Assembly: GCA_011947345.1 (NCBI GenBank)
Contig: JAAVTG010000991.1
Coordinates: 1-23,164, forward strand
DNA length: 23,164 nucleotides
Reading direction: 5' to 3'
Source of the DNA: Phytophthora quininea
Taxonomy: Eukaryota; Oomycota; Peronosporomycetes; Peronosporales; Peronosporaceae
The notes beneath the pieces are model-generated. The model saw only the letters and a program-made list of their open reading frames with translations, was not told the DNA's origin and did no database searches. The position numbers were made by a program, and so were the translations under genes. Positions within the stretch are counted from its first letter, which is position 1. The number at the start of each line of letters is the position of its first letter. Positions 18,020-23,164 of the stretch are shown piece after piece.

Positions 18020-20437
18020 TTACTGCACTACTTGAGCTTCTTTCAACACGCGGAGTGCCTTCTTCGTGTCGCCCTTTTGAGCAGCACGTACACTAACAGC
18101 TCGAGTGACTCGCGGCAATTGGGATTTTCCCGCACAGCACGCGTCACACTTTCCTCGGCTTCGGAATTCCTTCCTTGGAGCAATAGAGTCGTCGCATTGT
18201 TGACGTGGACTCCTGCTCGCGCTCGCGAAACCTGCATTGCCAACAAACGATTAGGTGCTAAGTAGACGAACTCTACGGTATCTAAAGAAACCGTACCTGA
18301 ATTTTGGCTTCCCTGGCATACTCTTCCGCCATGGCGATCAAATCCCTCTCGGACTGTAAAGCCTCCGTGGCTTCGGCCGCTCGGGACAATATACAAAGCG
18401 CCTCTGCAGTGTACGATCTAGCTAAGAAGCTGTTCGCCTTCGAGCACGTGGGCAACGCTAGCAGCTCCTTCGCGCTTGTAATTGCTAGCTGAGGCTCGTA
18501 CATCGACAAGTACACGTAGGAAAGGTTGATCAGCGCCTTCTGACGCAACACGTCAAGAGCATCTGCATCTAGCGCCTCGTTATCTGCTCCATCGCTAGCA
18601 GGTGCGGAAGTGGTAGCGTCTGCATCTCCATTTGTCTGCGAGGAATCCAGTAGCTGGTTGCAAAGCAGCACGGCGTTCTTGAAACACTTCGCCCCAAAAG
18701 GAAGGCTCATCGTCGGTGTGCCATCAGAATCGTTAGTATCCGCAGATGCCGCACGGACTCCATTGCTCCTGCCATTTTCTCCGGAAGTTTGATCTCCTGT
18801 GACGCCGAAGACGGCAGGTTTGTCGGGAGAAGAACTCGGCGGTGCGAGCCTGACCCCACAATGCTTTGAATCAACCCGCTTTTGTTTCCAGCTGCCAACG
18901 CCAATTTCTGCTCCTTCGCGTAGGCCGCAGTACAGCATTCGCCGAGGCGAAGCCAGAGTTTTGGGCGGTTGAAGAACAACCGGGAAGACTCGTGGAAGCA
19001 GCGGAACGCTAATGCGTATTCTCCTTGAAGCAATAGATGCAGACCGTTATTGTACATGATCTCGTGATGAGAAGAACTCTGCAGAATCACAACGTAAAAC
19101 AGCACAATGTGAGAATTTCCAGACGACTGTTCAATCATAAGATGCGACCATACCACAATGACAACTGCATCCATCTTGGTAGCCGTCGTGGTAGCTTGCA
19201 GTGCCCTGGCAAAGTATGACTGTGCCGCCTTTCGTTGCCCCATTTGGTAGTGGATGCATCCCATATTATTCAACAAAACACTCTAGAAATCGCGGGTCAA
19301 ATGAGTTCAGTCCAACTCCAACAAATGATGATTCAAACTTGCGTACCTCGCTCACGGCTTCCTGTGTACACGATGCTAGAAGCTTGATACATTTCTTGTA
19401 GTTCTTCTTTAAATATTCCAGATTCGCCTTCAAAAACAGCGCTGTCGAGTTCTGCACCACCAGGCATGGATGACCGATGCCTGTACTGGTTTTCTCAGAC
19501 TCCATCGCCAGCGAGGACGCCGACGTAGCAGCGTCCCCTCGATCGTACGTCTTAATCTCCTTCTGGAAGATTTCCAGCGCTGACTTGACCTCCTTCTTCG
19601 CGGTTTTCAGGTTGCTCTGCAATAGCATGAACTTCGCGCGGTAAAGATGCAGTCGGAAGCGGAATTCCGTCACATCCCACCGGTTTTTCCGCTGCGTCTC
19701 CGTCTCCACCACGTTGCCAGCGGCATCGCGCTGGACGAGGTGGTCAGGTGTCTCCTGCACGGTATTAAACCGGTGCGGTTTCTCCAAGAACGCCAAGATG
19801 TTCTGCGCCTTCTTGATCGTTGCTGCACGCTCCCTCTCCGTGCTCACACATCCGCGACTACTGTGCAAAATCACATCCAGGTAGAGGAATCCGGCATGCA
19901 TAGCGACGTTCTCGTCGATCGGATCCACATTACGCATCACCGTCTCCAGCACCGAGCTGGCCTGCGAGTACTGTTTGGTCAAGAACAGACTCGCGGCGAA
20001 GTTGTAGCGCAGGTACGACAGTTCACGCTCAATCGAAAACGACGAGCTGTCATCCGTAGAGGATTCCTCCGCGGCGTCTCCTTCAGCGGCAGCTGGCTTG
20101 CTGCTCTTGTCATGTTCCTGTATCTGCACACGAAGACTCTGCTTTAAAGCAACCTGCAGCTTGTCTGGGGTGTCCAGCCCAGCCGCAAAACGAGCCAATG
20201 CCACATTGTGGCGCACCTTGAAATCCTGTCTCGGGTCGATCTCTTCGACCAGCTTCTCGAGTGCATCCACCGCCTCCACGTACTTCCCAGCACTGCAGAA
20301 ACGACACCAAAGGCACGTTAATTCAACAGTTGTCTTAGTCTCTGCTGTGGAGCAACGTGACGCCATCCTTTGACGTACTTGAACTTTTGCTGGGCTCGAT
20401 GACTCAGCGACGACTTATTGTCCTTGGCCCCCGACAT
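18020..20437 (-). CDS. CNOT10: CCR4-NOT complex subunit 10 (TPR protein)
   Basis: CNOT10 pairs with CNOT11 in the CCR4-NOT mRNA deadenylation complex. Six exons by my reading: 20437-20379, 20292-19347, 19282-19154, 19078-18759, 18705-18297 and 18231-18020; introns of 86, 64, 75, 53 and 65 nt all join in frame. Intron 1 (GTACGT to TTTCTGCAG) restores QQKFNAGKYVEAVDALEKL. Family hallmarks: FLKANLEYLKKNYKKCIKLL, LNNMGCIHYQMGQRKAAQSY, MYNNGLHLLLQGEYALAF, PKLWLRLGECC and QSIVGSGSHRRVLL. Intron 4 contains TACTAAC and gives GAMDLPFGAKCFKNAVLL. The product is about 691 residues against about 740 in animals. At 18072-18074 a G seems to be missing from AAAAGGGG: with it the end reads LKRGDTKKALRVLKEAQVVQ and stops at 18020; without it the frame stops at 18043. 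Intron 3 is the least certain, because it is stop-free and a multiple of three. Confidence 0.9.
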
Positions 20438-20891
20438 GGCGCCAATTGCTGCTCTCACTTCGCAGCCTTGTTAATGGCCTTTGATGCTTGTTTAACTCGG
20501 TTCTGCAGTGTCCGAATAAGATTACAGGCCAAAATGTGTCAATATCGTAAAGTGGTTAGTATGATGGCTATAGAGAGTATTAAACAGCGGGAGAAGCAGG
20601 GTCGTGTAGACAGCACACACCTCTTCTCGCTGATGCCTTGCTCTGTTGACCAGGCGAGCGTAGACACGAAGGACGCAAGGGGAAGCAGCAAGCCTTCTTC
20701 TTGTTTCTTGGGGTGGATTTCCGAGTGGTCGAGCGGTGAACGAGGGGGAAATAATTGTGCTGATTTTTATAATTTGTAACAAATTAGCTAAATCGCACCT
20801 AGCGCCTTGTCACATTTGTCGCACTTTGGCTTTTGCGAGGGCGTCACGACAAAGTGCTGTGTTGTATATTATTGCTCGTTACTGGATCTGC
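20438..20891 (-). other. Region between PRP8 and CNOT10
   Basis: This 454-bp stretch is downstream of PRP8 and upstream of CNOT10, both on the minus strand, so it should hold the PRP8 3' end and CNOT10 promoter. A minus-strand segment ending RVKQASKAINKAAK with TGA at about 20456-20458 looks exon-like, preceded by CACTGCAG and, farther up, by a possible donor AGAAGAG-GTGTGTG. I could not assemble a gene from it. It could be an upstream short frame in the CNOT10 leader. Confidence 0.4.
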
Positions 20892-23164
20892 TCACGCGAA
20901 GACGTTCTGCTGCTCCTGTTCGATGGTGGACTCCTCCTCGGTCGCCTCCAGCGCGCTAAAGTTCATGAAGTGCGTCTTGCGGTGGATCTCGTGGTAGAAC
21001 TCCTTGGGGTTGCCCAGCTTCAGGTCGTACTTCATGCCCGTGTTGTGCTTGACGCCCATAAAGTTGTAGTTCCAGACCTCCTCCTCAGGCACCATGTAGA
21101 AGCCCAGGAACCGATCGGACAGCAGCATCTGCACCTTCTCGTAGTAAGTCGGCGCAAAGCCTGCTGGGTTGGCGCCGCTGTCCTTGTTCTGCCGCCCCCA
21201 CTCGTATCCTGCAGGCGTCAATTTGTACGCAGTCAGCGAGCAGGAGCCGGGAGTAAAGCTACACGTAATAATGATCGTCTTCTCGCCGTCCCAGGACGTG
21301 TTTTCAGACATGATCTTCGAGTGGAAGGTCACATCTTGCGGCGGTAGGCTCGGCAGCTCGTTCGGTTGAGTGTGGATCCACCCCAAAGCCTCCATACCGT
21401 CTAGATACTCGTGCTCAGGCATATGCAGCGGAACTGTCACACTCTGATGCGTACCGAGCTGCGGCGGCATCACGATACAACGGATCTCCTTCACCTGCGG
21501 GTTATCAGGAGGACTAACGCCGTACATCAGACCGCAGATCTGAGTGCGCAAGTCCGACACGGTGATGAATTTGTTCAGCACGTTCTTCGGCAGCACATAC
21601 GTAAAGCCCGTCTCTTTGATGTCATCCGACGACACGTAAATGTGGTTTGTGCGCAGGTGCAGGTTGGTCGCCGAGATGGCACGGACTCGCCAATCCGTTT
21701 TAGATGCAAACGAGTGCTGTTCGTATTGGCTTGTAGAGGTAACAACCATCTCGTCACCGTGCACATTGACCGTCTTCGTCGTGACTGCAGTCAGCTGGCT
21801 CTGTTCACGCGCCTGCTGCTCAATCTCCGCGACTTGCTGTCGCTGGAGAGACGGCGCCGAAATCTCCATACCTAAGATAATATCGCGGATTTCGGATTGG
21901 GTCAGCGAGGCAACGTTGACGTTGTTCTTCTTGCCGTAGTCGCCCAGGATGAGGTCCTTCAGTTGCACTTCAACCTTTAGCCACTGTTCATCCGTCAGAG
22001 ATGGCCAGATATGGTGCGGCTGAGTCGTAGTCTCCCCATCCGGCCGCAAGATGATCTTTGTGCGGTCGTTGCTGACATGCAAAGCGCGCAGAATCAAGAT
22101 TAGACGAGAGAAGGCCGTGTACGACGTGATAGTGTTCAGCCAGTCGTCGTAGATGTTGAACAGCACCATCTGAGGCTCTGTAGCCTTGAGAATCAAGTCG
22201 CCAAACTTCTCAACCTTCAGACATGCCTGGAATGGAAGCTGCAGCTCACTACCCTTGATCACAATGTTCGGGAAGTCTAGTAAGTGCACTTCAAGCGGGT
22301 CTAACATACCCTTCCGCGTCACAATGATCTGCTTCGGCTGCTCCTCCACAGGAAGCGAGCGGATTAATGCTGCCACTTCCTCGGCCGTCTTCCATTTTGC
22401 TAGTTGGCCTAATCGTTTCTGACCAGCCCACACTGACGTGTGAATAATCTTAAGGAATAATTGACCAGTGCGCGGGTTGAAGATGAAGATCGCGCCGTTA
22501 ATCGGCTTCGTGGTCAAGTTGCCTTCGAACGTCTTGTGGATCGTAACACGGTACACGTTCGTGTCATCCACGAACCAAATGATCTGGTTCGAGAACAGCT
22601 CGCCGTAGTTCTGGCTCGACAGGTATGGCTCCGTAGGTTCGGATGAGTAAAGTTGCAGACCCTTGCGGATACGCTCACGCAGCACATACAGCGCTGGATT
22701 AGCCTTCATGATCTTGGCCATCGCCTGTTGCATCAGCGGTTTGCAACCAGGGAACCAGTTGCCGTAGCCACTATACAAGTTGTAAGCGAGGTCCACCGCA
22801 GCACGCCCGTCGGAGACGGTAGATCGTCATGTTGTCCGTCGTGTAGTCCAGGAACTTAGCACGCGCGTATCGCTCCACATCGTGCGAGTCGAAGTCGCCC
22901 CAGCGCAGCTGCACGTCGATCCAGTATTTGGTGCTGGACGAGCCGTCGTAGCTCTCCTTCGTATCGTGCAGTAGCGTCGGCCGGCCCATTTGCCACTTGC
23001 AGCGAAAAGCAGGATGTCGGCGCACGACGAGTTCATTTTATAGGATTTTCGAGGGTGAATCGTTTCCTTCTGCACATTTTCGATCTCCAGAGCGTCCAGT
23101 TCCTGATCAAACACTTGGCAAAGGTCCATAACCAACGATTCGTGGATTTTCTGCCACAAGTGCG
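20892..23164 (-). CDS. PRP8: Pre-mRNA-splicing factor PRP8, C-terminal third (partial)
   Basis: PRP8 is the U5 snRNP scaffold at the centre of the spliceosome. The window edge cuts the gene; what remains corresponds to roughly the last 755 of about 2,335 residues. In order: [20 protein letters not shown], then the endonuclease-like region (SYGNWF-type [38 protein letters not shown]), the RNase H-like domain ([17 protein letters not shown]), and the Jab1/MPN-like domain ([15 protein letters not shown] to [13 protein letters not shown]) that regulates the BRR2 helicase. It ends EQQNVFA with TGA at 20892-20894. From 22796 down, 634 codons are open without introns and near-identical to animal PRP8. 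Above that, three breaks occur at about 22999-23002, 22818-22819 and 22798-22803; each lacks one or a few bases in otherwise conserved sequence. PRP8 is essential and normally single-copy, so sequence error is the likelier cause. Confidence 0.96.

Noticed and set aside
20717..20745. tRNA-like sequence (CCGAGTGGTCGAGCGGTG), resembling the 5' half of a serine tRNA
   Set aside because: Only the A-box-like part is present. There is no B box, anticodon arm or acceptor pairing in the following 80 bases.

Overview
This is a nuclear eukaryotic window. It carries PRP8, CNOT10, a G3BP-type protein, a syntaxin-type SNARE, and short GT-AG introns of about 53-86 nt with GTACGT-like donors and, in one case, a TACTAAC branch site. 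The gene density, intron style and roughly balanced base composition suggest an oomycete of the Phytophthora/downy mildew type. That is an inference from style, not from a marker gene.

Layout. Positions 1-1690 hold nothing recognisable. Positions 1700-3725 (+) hold the remains of a protein with at least three pleckstrin-homology-like segments, broken across frames. Positions 4039-9467 (+) hold a tandem array of four related multi-pass membrane protein genes (copies A-D). A is nearly intact, B and D are frameshifted, and C has lost its first membrane segment. I do not recognise the family. Positions 9537-12516 (-) hold one gene with an acidic disordered N-terminus and TOG/HEAT-like repeats. 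A 68-nt intron joins two overlapping reading frames. At 12943-13605 (+) is a short Qa-SNARE, divergent from the TOG gene.

Positions 14076-15806 are a complete mariner element with matching 29-bp inverted ends and a TA duplication. It encodes a damaged transposase on the minus strand and ends about 150 bp before the G3BP-like gene (15958-17468, +). CNOT10 (20437-18020, -) has six exons by my reading. PRP8 (-) runs from the right edge of the window to 20892, covering roughly its C-terminal third.

How the genes relate. PRP8 (splicing), CNOT10 (CCR4-NOT deadenylation complex) and G3BP-like (stress-granule type RNA binding) all act in RNA metabolism, but nothing shows co-regulation. The array and the transposon are the accessory part.

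A key caution: single-base or few-base breaks also occur inside the conserved genes (three within about 205 bp of PRP8, one each in CNOT10 and G3BP, one or two in the TOG gene). Most look like dropped bases. Some or many of the apparent pseudogene lesions may therefore be sequence errors.
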